From Streptomyces sp. NBC_01478 (GTDB lineage: Bacteria; Actinomycetota; Actinomycetes; Streptomycetales; Streptomycetaceae), in NCBI RefSeq assembly GCF_036227225.1, contig NZ_CP109444.1, positions 1,798,001-1,862,000 of the forward strand: a stretch of DNA of 64,000 bases, given 5' to 3'. The notes under the pieces are model-generated. The model did no database searches and was not told where the DNA came from. It saw only the letters and a list, made by a program, of their open reading frames with translations. Below, in pieces: positions 8,668-16,440 of this stretch. Made by a program: the position numbers and the translations under genes. The stretch's first letter is position 1; each line of letters starts with the position of its first letter.

Positions 8668-9972
8668 CTACTTGGCGGATGCCGTGAGGTCACCCCGCCG
8701 GGGCGCGGCGAAGCCCTCCAGGTCAGCCCGGGTCAGCCCGGTCGCCCCGGCCACCTCGGCGATGTCGAGCGCGCCGCAGTCCAGGCCGCGCAGCAGATAG
8801 CCGCTGAGGGCCTTGGCGGTGGCGGGCTCGTCCATGACGTCGCCGCCGGCGTGGTTGGCGTAGCGGGCGAGACGGGCGGCGGCCTGTTCGAAGCCCTCGC
8901 GGTAGAAGGCGAAGACGGCCGCGTAGCGGGTGGGGATGTGCCCGGGGTGCATGTCCCAGCCCTGGTAGTACGCGCGGGACAACGCCCGCCGGGTGAGGCC
9001 GTAGTGCAGCCGCCAGGCGTCGTGGACCTTGGCCGTCGGGCCGACCGGAAGGACGTTCGTCGAGCCGTCCGACACGCGTACGCCCGTGCCCGCCGCCGCG
9101 ACCTGCATGATCGCCTTGGCGTGGTCGGCGGCCGGGTGGTCGCTGGCCTGGTAGGCGGCGGAGACGCCGAGGCAGGCGCTGTAGTCGAAGGTGCCGTAGT
9201 GCAGGCCGGTGGCGCGCCCCTCGGCGGCCTGGATCATGCGGGCGACCGTGGCGGTGCCGTCCGTCGCCAGGATGGACTGGCTGGTCTCGATCTGGATCTC
9301 GAAGCCGATCCGGCCCGGCTCCAGCCCGTGCGCCTTCTCGAAGGCCTCCAGGAGGCGCACCATCGCGGTGACCTGCTCGGCATAGGTGACCTTGGGGAGG
9401 GTCAGGACCAGGCCCTCGGGCAGGCCTCCTGCCTCCATGAGGCCGGTCAGGAAGATGTCGAGGGTGCGGATGCCCCGGTCCCGCACCGGCGCCTCCATGC
9501 ACTTCATACGGATGCCCATGTACGGCGCCGCCGTGCCGTTGCCGTACGCCTCGGCGATCAGGCGCGCCGCGCGGGCGGCGGCCGCGTCCTCCTCGGCGTC
9601 GGGGCGGGGGCCGTAGCCGTCCTCGAAGTCGACGCGCAGGTCCTCGATGGGCTCGTGCTCCAACTTGGCCCGCACGCGCGCGTGGACGGGCTCCGCGAGT
9701 TCGTCGGAGAGGCCGAGGACGGCGGCGAAGGAGGCCGCGTCGGGGGCGTGTTCGTCGAGGGCGGCGAGGGCCCGGTCGCCCCAGGAGCGGATCGTGTCGG
9801 CGGCGAAGACGTCACCGGGGACGTAGACCGTGTGGACGGGCTGGCGGGTGCCCGGGTCTCCGGGGTAGCGGCGCTCCAGTTCGGCGTCGACCGGTGCCAG
9901 GGAGGCGCTGATCTCCTCGCTGATCGCGCCCGCGAGGCTCGTCGCCACCTTCTCCTGCTGGCCCTGACCCAT
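8668..9972 (-). CDS. DUF6986 aldolase-like (HpcH/CitE-type barrel) protein
   Basis: 434 residues from ATG at 9972; GGAGGG sits 6 bases before it, which decides the start. The protein has TIM-barrel features of the CitE/HpcH superfamily: VDFEDGYG, LTLPKV, FEIQIETSQSIL (conserved Glu pair for metal) and LHYGTFDYSA. Members probably act on small 2-keto or malyl-type acids, but the reaction of this family is not established to my knowledge. The palindromic IclR-like sites just upstream suggest control together with glyoxylate or purine breakdown. It is monocistronic as far as the sequence shows. Confidence 0.78.
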   Translation of the reverse strand: MGQGQQEKVATSLAGAISEEISASLAPVDAELERRYPGDPGTRQPVHTVYVPGDVFAADTIRSWGDRALAALDEHAPDAASFAAVLGLSDELAEPVHARVRAKLEHEPIEDLRVDFEDGYGPRPDAEEDAAAARAARLIAEAYGNGTAAPYMGIRMKCMEAPVRDRGIRTLDIFLTGLMEAGGLPEGLVLTLPKVTYAEQVTAMVRLLEAFEKAHGLEPGRIGFEIQIETSQSILATDGTATVARMIQAAEGRATGLHYGTFDYSACLGVSAAYQASDHPAADHAKAIMQVAAAGTGVRVSDGSTNVLPVGPTAKVHDAWRLHYGLTRRALSRAYYQGWDMHPGHIPTRYAAVFAFYREGFEQAAARLARYANHAGGDVMDEPATAKALSGYLLRGLDCGALDIAEVAGATGLTRADLEGFAAPRRGDLTASAK

Positions 9973-9988
9973 CCCATACCCTCCAGTT

Positions 9989-10018
9989 TTCCGCTCTACG
10001 GAATCAACAATCCGTAGA
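9989..10018. promoter_or_regulatory. Overlapping palindromes (IclR-like operator) upstream of the DUF6986 gene
   Basis: TTCCGCTCTACGGAA (9989-10003) has perfect 5-bp arms, a TTCCG-N5-CGGAA layout like IclR-family sites. It overlaps a second repeat, TCTACGGA (9995-10002) paired with TCCGTAGA (10011-10018). It sits 17-46 bases upstream of the start codon. The regulator is not in the window. Confidence 0.5.
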
Positions 10019-10156
10019 ACGAAGTTATCCATGGAGCTTCCCGCCGGTCAACACCCTGTCCACGCCGTGAACCCATGGCGTTCACTGCCGCCCCGAGGCC
10101 CTCTTCCGCCCAGCGCCTCGCACCTTCATCCTGACTCGCAAGGGGAGAGGACGCAT

Positions 10157-11050
10157 ATGCCGACTGTCGGGAAAGTGACCCGCCGCGCGGGCCTGAGCAC
10201 ACTGGTGGCGGCCGCCATCGCCCTGCCACTGATCGGAACCGTACGCTCCGGCTCCGTCCGGCACGAGACCCGCCTGCTGGACGTCATGACGTTCAACCTG
10301 CGCTTCGCGAGCACCCACGAGCCCAATAGCTGGAAGGTCCGCCGTCCGGTGATGCGCGACCTGCTGCTCCGCGCGGCCCCCGACATCATCGGCACCCAGG
10401 AGGGCCTCTACGCGCAACTCCAGGACATCAAGCAGGACCTCGCGCCGCGCTACGACTGGATCGGCGGCGGCCGCAAGGGCGGCAGCTTCGACGAGGAGAC
10501 GGCGATCTTCTACGACACGCGCCGCCTCGCCCCGATCGAGTACGACCAGTTCTGGCTCTCCGACACGCCCAACGTGATCGGATCGAACACCTGGGGCGGC
10601 GCGCACGCGCGCATCGCCACCTGGATCCGCTTCCGCGATCTCGGGGACGAGGAGCGGCAGTTCTACGTCCTGAACACCCACCTGGACAACGCGAGTCAGT
10701 ACGCACGCGAGCGTGCCGCCACCCTCATCGCCGAACGCCTCGCCCGTCTCGACCGCTCCCTGCCGATCGTGGTGACCGGCGACTTCAACACCGCCGCGTA
10801 CACCACCTCGGTCTACACCACGATGCTGGGCGCCGGTCTCCGGGACACCTGGGACGCGGCGGCGGCCCGCGGGCAGCTCTACGGCAGCTTCCACGGCTAC
10901 CGCGCGCTCGTGCCGGACGGTCCCCGCATCGACTGGATCCTGGTCTCCCCGGGAGTCACCGTGCGCCGGACGGCCCTCGACACCTTCTCGCAGAACAGCC
11001 AGTTCCCGAGCGACCATCTGCCCGTGACGTCCACGATCAGCCTGGGATGA
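10157..11050 (+). CDS. Secreted endonuclease/exonuclease/phosphatase family protein
   Basis: 297 residues from ATG at 10157, preceded by AAGGGGAGAGG. The N-terminus is TRRAGLSTLVAAAIALPLIG, an RR-containing signal sequence. The EEP fold follows: LDVMTFNLRFAS, IIGTQEGL (metal Glu), NTHLDNAS, VVTGDFNTAAYT, and SDHLPVTSTI with the catalytic His near the end. It should cleave phosphodiester or phosphomonoester bonds outside the cell (nuclease, sphingomyelinase or phosphatase). It stands alone and ends in a strong hairpin shared with the converging etf genes. Confidence 0.88.
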   Translation: MPTVGKVTRRAGLSTLVAAAIALPLIGTVRSGSVRHETRLLDVMTFNLRFASTHEPNSWKVRRPVMRDLLLRAAPDIIGTQEGLYAQLQDIKQDLAPRYDWIGGGRKGGSFDEETAIFYDTRRLAPIEYDQFWLSDTPNVIGSNTWGGAHARIATWIRFRDLGDEERQFYVLNTHLDNASQYARERAATLIAERLARLDRSLPIVVTGDFNTAAYTTSVYTTMLGAGLRDTWDAAAARGQLYGSFHGYRALVPDGPRIDWILVSPGVTVRRTALDTFSQNSQFPSDHLPVTSTISLG

Positions 11051-11057
11051 GCGAAGA

Positions 11058-11084
11058 CCCCCGCGACCACGTGGGTCGCGGGGG
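11058..11084. terminator. Bidirectional hairpin terminator
   Basis: CCCCCGCGACC (11058-11068) pairs with GGTCGCGGGGG (11074-11084) across a 5-base loop. It lies in the 54-base gap between two converging genes (stops at 11050 and 11105). Confidence 0.85.
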
Positions 11085-11104
11085 CCTGACGGCGCTTCGG
11101 AGGA

Positions 11105-12067
11105 TCAGCCCTTACGGGTGTTGATCTCCTCGGTGAGCTGCGGGACGACGTCGAAGAGGTCGCCGACCACGCCGTAGTCGACGAGGTCGAAGATCGGGGC
11201 CTCGGCGTCCTTGTTGACGGCCACGATCGTCTTCGAGGTCTGCATGCCGGCGCGGTGCTGGATCGCGCCGGAGATGCCGTTGGCGATGTAGAGCTGCGGG
11301 GAGACGCTCTTGCCGGTCTGGCCGACCTGGTTGGAGTGCGGGTACCAGCCGGCGTCGACGGCGGCACGCGAGGCGCCGACGGCCGCACCGAGGGAGTCGG
11401 CGAGGGCCTCGATGATCGCGAAGTTGTCCGCGCCGTTCACACCGCGGCCACCGGAGACCACGATCGCGGCCTCGGTCAGCTCCGGGCGGCCGGTCGACTC
11501 GCGCGGGGTGCGCGCGGTGACCTTCGTGCCGGTGGCCTTGTCCGAGAAGGTGACCGCGAGCGCCTCGACGGTGCCGGCGGCCGGGGCGGCCTCCACGGCG
11601 GCCGAGTTCGGCTTCACGGTGATGACCGGGGTGCCCTTGGAGACACGGGTCTTGGTGGTGAAGGAGGCGGCGAACACCGACTGCGTCGCGACCGGGCCCT
11701 CGTCACCGGCCTCCAGGTCGGTGGCGTCGGTGATGATGCCGGAGCCGATGCGCACCGCGAGGCGGGCGGCGATCTCCTTGCCCTCGGCGGAGGACGGCAC
11801 CAGGACGGCGGCCGGGGAGACGGCCTCGTAGGCGGCCTGGAGGGCGTCCACCTTCGGTACGACGAGGTAGTCGGCGTACTCGGCGGCGTCGTGCGTGAGC
11901 ACCTTCACCGCGCCGTGCTCGGCGAGCGCGGCGGCGGTGTTCTCGGCACCGGAGCCGAGGGCGACCGCGACGGGCTCGCCGATGCGGCGGGCCAGGGTCA
12001 GCAGCTCCAGGGTGGGCTTGCGGACGGCGCCGTCCACGTGGTCGACGTAGACGAGAACTTCAGCCAT
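11105..12067 (-). CDS. etfA: Electron transfer flavoprotein alpha subunit
   Basis: 320 residues from ATG at 12067 with AGGAGA just upstream. N-terminal [13 protein letters not shown] and the alpha/beta domain are followed by the C-terminal FAD-binding segment with [19 protein letters not shown] and [23 protein letters not shown]. Together with the beta subunit it carries electrons from acyl-CoA and other dehydrogenases to the respiratory chain. The beta gene lies 70 bases upstream on the same strand, so the two form one operon. A long open frame upstream of this ATG is only antisense noise. Confidence 0.96.
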   Translation of the reverse strand: MAEVLVYVDHVDGAVRKPTLELLTLARRIGEPVAVALGSGAENTAAALAEHGAVKVLTHDAAEYADYLVVPKVDALQAAYEAVSPAAVLVPSSAEGKEIAARLAVRIGSGIITDATDLEAGDEGPVATQSVFAASFTTKTRVSKGTPVITVKPNSAAVEAAPAAGTVEALAVTFSDKATGTKVTARTPRESTGRPELTEAAIVVSGGRGVNGADNFAIIEALADSLGAAVGASRAAVDAGWYPHSNQVGQTGKSVSPQLYIANGISGAIQHRAGMQTSKTIVAVNKDAEAPIFDLVDYGVVGDLFDVVPQLTEEINTRKG

Positions 12068-12137
12068 GGGAATGGTCTCCTGCGTGCGTGCGAAGTCTGA
12101 GGGGCGGTGAGCGAGCTGGGCCTTGGCCCAAGGGGCC

Positions 12138-12935
12138 TTAGATGAACTTCTGGCCCGCGAGGAACTCGGCGAGCTGCTTGCCGCCCTCGCCCTCGTCCTT
12201 GACGATCGTGCCGGCGGTGCGCGCGGGGCGCTGGGCCGCGGAGTCGACGGCCGTCCAGGCGCCCTCGAGGCCGACCTCGTCGGCGTCGATCTCCAGGTCG
12301 GAGAGGTCCCAGGCCTGAACCGGCTTCTTCTTGGCGGCCATGATGCCCTTGAAGGACGGGTAACGCGCCTCGCCCGACTGGTCGGTGACGGACACGACGG
12401 CCGGCAGGGAGGCCTCGAGCTGCTCGGAGGCGCTGTCGCCGTCACGGCGGCCCTTGACCGTGCCAGTTGGGCCACCCTCGACGGAGACCTCGGAGAGCAG
12501 CGTGACCTGCGGGACGCCCAGGCGCTCGGCCAGCAGGGCTGGGATCACACCGGCGGTGCCGTCGGTGGAGGCCATGCCGGAGACGACCAGGTCGAAGCCG
12601 GCCTTCTCGATCGCCTTGGCCAGCACCAGGGAGGTGCCGATGGCGTCGGTGCCGTGCAGGTCGTCGTCCTCGACGTGGATCGCCTTGTCGGCGCCCATGG
12701 ACAGCGCCTTGCGCAGGGCGTCCTTGGCGTCCTCCGGACCCACGGTCAGGACGGTGATCTCCACGTCGTCGTCCGAGTTCTCGGAGATCTGCAGCGCCTG
12801 CTCGACCGCGTACTCGTCCAGCTCGGAGAGCAGACCGTCCACATCGTCACGGTCGACGGTCAGGTCATCGGCGAAGTGCCGGTCGCCAGTGGCGTCGGGC
12901 ACGTACTTCACAGTGACAACGATCCTCAAGCTCAC
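12138..12935 (-). CDS. etfB: Electron transfer flavoprotein beta subunit
   Basis: 265 residues from GTG at 12935; AGGAGA precedes it. The sequence begins MSLRIVVTVKYVPDATGDR and has the AMP-binding region LTVGPEDAKDALRKALSMGADKAIHV, the signature VVSGMASTDGTAGVIPALLAERLG, and ends AKKKPVQAW...GGKQLAEFLAGQKFI. It dimerises with EtfA. The 240-base region upstream holds the operon promoter; a TAATAT at 13044-13039 is a possible -10 but I do not rely on it. Confidence 0.96.
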   Translation of the reverse strand: MSLRIVVTVKYVPDATGDRHFADDLTVDRDDVDGLLSELDEYAVEQALQISENSDDDVEITVLTVGPEDAKDALRKALSMGADKAIHVEDDDLHGTDAIGTSLVLAKAIEKAGFDLVVSGMASTDGTAGVIPALLAERLGVPQVTLLSEVSVEGGPTGTVKGRRDGDSASEQLEASLPAVVSVTDQSGEARYPSFKGIMAAKKKPVQAWDLSDLEIDADEVGLEGAWTAVDSAAQRPARTAGTIVKDEGEGGKQLAEFLAGQKFI

Positions 12936-13178
12936 GCCGGCTCTCCTACTGCATCGTCATTTTCGGCTGCCTACTTCCAGGCAGCATAGGCGCCTTGAAC
13001 GGCCGTTCCCGGTGCGGGCGGCCGGTGCTCCGAGCGAAATATTACTCGCCAGTACGCAGCACTACGCTCCCTCAGCAGGTGCCCGCTAAGCAAGCGCTTT
13101 GAACTGTGACCTGTGCAACGCAGCGTAATCGGAACTCGACGCCTCCGCAGGGTGGCCCGTCACCCACCGGGAGTGGTC

Positions 13179-13694
13179 TCAGTCACGCAGCCCGTTGAAG
13201 CGGCCCTGGTGGTAGAGGAGCGGGCGGCCGGAGCCAGCGTGCTCCCCGAGGACGACCTCGGCCAGGACGATGCGGTGGTCCCCGGCGGGCACGCGCGCGG
13301 CGACCCGGCACACCAGCCAGGCGAGCACGCCGTCGAGGACCGGCACACCCTCGGGACCCTCGCGCCAGACGGTGGGCGCCCCGAAGCGGTCGGCGCCGCT
13401 GCGGGCGAAGGTGGCCGCCAACTGCTCCTGGTGCTCGCCGAGTATGTGCACGCCGACATGGTCGGCCCCGGATATCGCGGGCCAACTGGACGCACCGGTG
13501 CTGATCCCGAAGGACAGCATCGGGGGCTGCGCCGAGACGGAGCTGAGGGAGGTGGCGGTGAAGCCGACCGGGCCGCTCTCACCGCGCGCGGTGATCACCG
13601 CCACACCGGCCGCGTGCTGCCGGAAGACGGAACGCAGCAGGTCGGGAGAGGCGAGCTGGGGAGTACGGGTGCCGAGGTCGGGCGTGGCCGTCAT
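13179..13694 (-). CDS. Flavin reductase (FMN-binding split-barrel)
   Basis: 171 residues from ATG at 13694 (AAGGA about 9 bases upstream). LRSVFRQHAAGVAVITARGESGPVGFTATSLSSVSAQPPMLSF is the classic flavin reductase-like domain, followed by ISGADHVGVHILGEHQEQLA and the HRIVLAEV segment. It should supply reduced FMN/FAD to a partner monooxygenase. A 26-residue leader peptide ending in Cys codons lies 44 bases upstream on the same strand, which points to control by cysteine supply, as for flavin reductases of sulfonate-sulfur scavenging. No monooxygenase is adjacent. Confidence 0.88.
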   Translation of the reverse strand: MTATPDLGTRTPQLASPDLLRSVFRQHAAGVAVITARGESGPVGFTATSLSSVSAQPPMLSFGISTGASSWPAISGADHVGVHILGEHQEQLAATFARSGADRFGAPTVWREGPEGVPVLDGVLAWLVCRVAARVPAGDHRIVLAEVVLGEHAGSGRPLLYHQGRFNGLRD

Positions 13695-13738
13695 GGAACT
13701 GTCCTTCTGCCGGGGGGACGAACGGGGTCCGTGGCTGC

Positions 13739-13819
13739 TCAACAGCCCGGACAGCGCGCGCTCGCGGTGCGGGCCAGGTCGACGTGCACCCGCCCGAAGA
13801 GAAGGAGTTCCGTAGGCAT
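13739..13819 (-). CDS. Short leader peptide of the actinobacterial cysteine-attenuator type
   Basis: A 26-residue reading frame, ATG at 13819 to TGA at 13739, ending VHVDLARTASARCPGC. The HVDLxRxxSAxC pattern with Cys codons next to the stop is the hallmark of small leader peptides found before sulfur genes in actinobacteria, where ribosome stalling at Cys codons is thought to control the next gene. The flavin reductase starts 44 bases downstream. There is no good ribosome site; a TTGACT box 31-36 bases upstream would allow a leaderless transcript. Confidence 0.72.
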   Translation of the reverse strand: MPTELLLFGRVHVDLARTASARCPGC

Positions 13820-13849
13820 ACGGTCAGGTTGACGATAGGTGGTGCGCGC

Positions 13850-13855
13850 AGTCAA
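13850..13855 (-). promoter_or_regulatory. Candidate -35 for the leader peptide / flavin reductase transcript
   Basis: TTGACT on the minus strand at 13855-13850. A weak -10 (TCAACC or CAACCT) follows after 17-18 bases, which would put the transcript start at or next to the leader ATG at 13819. Spacing supports it, but the -10 is poor. Confidence 0.4.
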
Positions 13856-13914
13856 GTACGTTCCGGCATATGGGAGATGCCTCACCGAAGTCGTCATCAA
13901 GGGCGTCACGACCG

Positions 13915-14328
13915 TCAGACCGCCTCCCCCAGAGCCGCGATGACATCCGCCTTGCGGGGGAGGCCGGTGGCACGCCGTACGACCCGCCCGTCGGCGTCGA
14001 GAACGAGCACGGTGGGGGTCTTCAGGATGTCGAGTTCCCGTACGAGGGCCAGATGGTCCTCGGCGTCGATCTCGATGTGCCGGACGCCGGGGACCATGCC
14101 GGCCACCTCGCCCAGCACCCGGCGCGTGGCCCGGCAGGGTGCGCAGAAGGCGCTGGAGAACTGCACCAGGGTGGCCTTCTCGCCGAGGTCGCCGCCCAAC
14201 TCGGCGGCGCCGAGCCGTTTTCCGCCGTCGCGCCCACGCACGCGTACTCTCCCGCTCCGCCGCCGATGCAGCACTCCGTAGGCGCTCGCCGCCGCGAGCA
14301 CCACCACGCACACCACAAGTCCGGTCAT
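13915..14328 (-). CDS. Membrane-anchored thioredoxin-family protein
   Basis: 137 residues from ATG at 14328. An N-terminal hydrophobic segment (LVVCVVVLAAASAYGVL) anchors a thioredoxin fold: LVQFSSAFCAPCRATRRVL holds the CxxC active site, DILKTPTVLVLD the cis-Pro. It probably reduces or shuttles disulfides at the membrane. It is divergent from a DUF4395 membrane protein that also has a CxxC motif, 75 bases away. This pairing is common in actinobacteria and suggests the two act together. Confidence 0.88.
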   Translation of the reverse strand: MTGLVVCVVVLAAASAYGVLHRRRSGRVRVRGRDGGKRLGAAELGGDLGEKATLVQFSSAFCAPCRATRRVLGEVAGMVPGVRHIEIDAEDHLALVRELDILKTPTVLVLDADGRVVRRATGLPRKADVIAALGEAV

Positions 14329-14403
14329 CGACCCTTCCAGCGTTCACGAGACTGCAAAGATTCCCGCCGCCAAGAATCGTTCCCGCTGCGGAATCCTTGA
14401 TTC

Positions 14404-14820
14404 ATGGACATCGACGTACGAGGACCGCGTTTCGGGGCGGCCCTGACGACCGTAGTACTGGCGGTCGTGCTGATCACCGGCAGCTTCTGGCTGCTGGCCT
14501 GGCAGACCCTGGCGTTCGCGCTGGGCGCGGCGGGCGGCGTGGGCCGCTCGCCGTACGGCTGGCTGTTCCGGAAGGCCGTACGGCCCCGGATCGGGCCGCC
14601 GACGGAGTTCGAGGCACCGGAGCCGCCGCGGTTCGCGCAGGCGATCGGACTGGTCTTCGCCGGGGTGGGGCTGGTCGGTTTCGGCCTGGGTCCCGACTGG
14701 CTGGGGCTCGCGGCGACCGGGGGCGCGCTCGCCGCCGCGTTCCTCAATGCCGCGTTCGGGTACTGCCTGGGGTGCGAGATGTACCTGCTCGTGCGTCGAG
14801 TGACGGTACGCGCACAGTAA
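14404..14820 (+). CDS. DUF4395 integral membrane protein
   Basis: 138 residues from ATG at 14404, with three to four hydrophobic segments (LTTVVLAVVLITGSFWLLAW, LAFALGAAGGVG, IGLVFAGVGLVGFGLG, LAATGGALAAAFLNAAF). The C-terminal GYCLGCEMYLL has two Cys in a CxxC-like arrangement at the membrane edge, the usual DUF4395 signature. Function is unknown; the divergent thioredoxin suggests thiol redox work. Confidence 0.82.
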   Translation: MDIDVRGPRFGAALTTVVLAVVLITGSFWLLAWQTLAFALGAAGGVGRSPYGWLFRKAVRPRIGPPTEFEAPEPPRFAQAIGLVFAGVGLVGFGLGPDWLGLAATGGALAAAFLNAAFGYCLGCEMYLLVRRVTVRAQ

Positions 14821-14941
14821 AGGCAACTTAAAAGGCCGAGGTGGATCAAGCGATGGACGTGACGAGGATCTCGCCGTTCTGCGGCACGAGGACTGGCCAG
14901 TCGTTCGTTCTTGGGGCACGATCTGCGCAATGCCGTAAACC

Positions 14942-14953
14942 TACGGCTGCGTA
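14942..14953. promoter_or_regulatory. Palindromic operator TACG-GCTG-CGTA upstream of plsC-like gene
   Basis: TACGGCTGCGTA has perfect 4-bp arms and sits 54 bases upstream of the acyltransferase start, overlapping a second repeat GCCGTA-AACC-TACGGC (14932-14947). It looks like a TetR-type lipid-gene operator, but the regulator is not identified here. Confidence 0.4.
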
Positions 14954-15006
14954 ACTTTCCCGCCCGGAGAACCCCTTCCAGGCAGAGAGAAGGGTCCACC
15001 CCGTCC

Positions 15007-15735
15007 ATGGCTGAGCTTGTTTACCGCCCCGTCGTCGGTCTCGCCCAAACGTTGTTCAAGGCCTGGGACCTCAAGATCGACTGCAAGGGATCGGAGAACA
15101 TTCCGCGCTCGGGCGGCGCCGTGCTGGTCAGCAACCACATCAGCTACTTGGACTTCATCTTCGACGGTCTGGCCGCCCTGCCCCAGAAGCGCCTCGTGCG
15201 CTTCATGGCGAAGGAGGCGGTGTTCCGGCACAAGATCTCGGGTCCGCTGATGCGCGGCATGAAGCACATCCCGGTGGACCGCAAGCAGGGCGAGACCGCG
15301 TACCAGCACGCACTGGAGTCGCTGCGGTCCGGCGAGATCGTCGGCGTCTTCCCCGAGGCGACCATCTCGCAGTCCTTCACCCTGAAAAGCTTCAAGTCGG
15401 GTGCGGCGCGCATGGCCCAGGAGGCCGGCGTCCCGCTGATCCCGATGGCTCTGTGGGGCACCCAGCGCCTGTGGACCAAGGGCCACCCGAAGAACTTCAA
15501 GCGCAGCCACACCCCGATCACCATCCGGGTCGGCGAGCCGGTGGAGGCCCCGCAGGACCAGTACGCGGGCGCGATCACCCGCCGCCTGCGCGAGCGCGTC
15601 CAGGAGCTCCTCGAGGCCGCCCAGCGCGCCTATCCGGTACGGCCCAAGGGCCCGGACGACACCTGGTGGATGCCGGCCCATCTCGGCGGCACGGCCCCGA
15701 CCGCCGAAGAGGTCAAGGCGGCCGAGGCGCGCTGA
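15007..15735 (+). CDS. plsC: 1-acyl-sn-glycerol-3-phosphate acyltransferase (PlsC family)
   Basis: 242 residues from ATG at 15007; AGAAGGG lies about 13 bases upstream. Motif I is NHISYLD (HX4D), motif III is FPEATIS, and motif IV VPLIPMALWG follows. It should acylate lysophosphatidate at the membrane in phospholipid synthesis; such paralogues are numerous in Streptomyces, so the exact acceptor is unsure. It lies alone, with palindromic sites upstream at 14932-14953. Confidence 0.9.
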   Translation: MAELVYRPVVGLAQTLFKAWDLKIDCKGSENIPRSGGAVLVSNHISYLDFIFDGLAALPQKRLVRFMAKEAVFRHKISGPLMRGMKHIPVDRKQGETAYQHALESLRSGEIVGVFPEATISQSFTLKSFKSGAARMAQEAGVPLIPMALWGTQRLWTKGHPKNFKRSHTPITIRVGEPVEAPQDQYAGAITRRLRERVQELLEAAQRAYPVRPKGPDDTWWMPAHLGGTAPTAEEVKAAEAR

Positions 15736-15739
15736 ATCG

Positions 15740-16432
15740 TCACGCCGGGGCGTGGACGGTGATCCGCGCCCCGGGGCTGAACTTCTGGAGCAGCTCGGCG
15801 AGTTCGGCACCGGCGGCCTCGACGTCGGCCACCGGCATCGGCGCCAGACTCTCCAACAGGAAGACGGCGGACGTCGATTGCTCGGTGAGCCGGGTGCGCG
15901 GCCCCTGCCGCCAGTTCCAGCGGCGGCACGTGACACCGACCGCGTCCCGCCACACCACCTCGCCCGCGTCGGGGTGCTCGACGACCTCCTCGCCGCCCGC
16001 CGCGGTCACGAACTCCTCGTCCCCGACGGCCCGTTCGAGGATCATCCCGCCCTGGATACGGTCGGTGTCCTCACCGCCCACGGGGATCAAGTGGGCGACG
16101 CTGATGGCGTTGTAGAGGTCGACGAGCAGATTGATCCGGGGCAGCCCGGCATCCGGAAGCGCCCTCTTGGCCAGCGCCTCCGCCGAGTTGCGGGTCCGCG
16201 ACGGCTTCGACCCGAACGCCGTGTACACCTCGCGCCAGGCCACCATGTGCGGGTCCTCGTGCGGGGCGCGCCCGTCCAGTCGTACGGCGAGACGGCGGGC
16301 CGCGTCGTCGAGGAGCGCCGAACTCGCTTCGGTGCTGGGCCCGTTGACCAGTTCGTGGGCCTCGATCGCCACGTGGGTGAACCCCGGGGCGAGGGCGCGG
16401 ACTTCGTCGGACACGGTCAGGGTGAGGGTCAT
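15740..16432 (-). CDS. B3/B4 tRNA-binding-domain protein
   Basis: 230 residues from ATG at 16432. Motifs VAWREVYTAFGSKPSRTRNSAEAL and LPRINLLVDLYNAISVAHLIPVGGEDTDRI are diagnostic of stand-alone B3/B4 domains related to the editing domain of phenylalanyl-tRNA synthetase beta. Such proteins may hydrolyse mischarged tRNA or act on amino acids, but their role is not settled. It follows a transglutaminase-like gene by 8 bases, so the two are one operon. Confidence 0.86.
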   Translation of the reverse strand: MTLTLTVSDEVRALAPGFTHVAIEAHELVNGPSTEASSALLDDAARRLAVRLDGRAPHEDPHMVAWREVYTAFGSKPSRTRNSAEALAKRALPDAGLPRINLLVDLYNAISVAHLIPVGGEDTDRIQGGMILERAVGDEEFVTAAGGEEVVEHPDAGEVVWRDAVGVTCRRWNWRQGPRTRLTEQSTSAVFLLESLAPMPVADVEAAGAELAELLQKFSPGARITVHAPA

Positions 16433-16440
16433 GGTCTGCC

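Noticed and set aside
8656..10017. Plus-strand open frame opposite the DUF6986 gene
   Set aside because: Composition is that of a reverse shadow; the minus-strand protein has clear family motifs and a ribosome site.
12068..12475. Extended start for EtfA upstream of 12067
   Set aside because: The extra residues are Ser/Arg-rich and overlap EtfB in another frame; ATG 12067 has a good ribosome site and the normal EtfA N-terminus.
13087..13101. AAGCGCTT palindrome upstream of etfB as a LacI-type operator
   Set aside because: It is more than 150 bases from the start, without a nearby promoter or matching regulator, and such 8-bp palindromes arise by chance.
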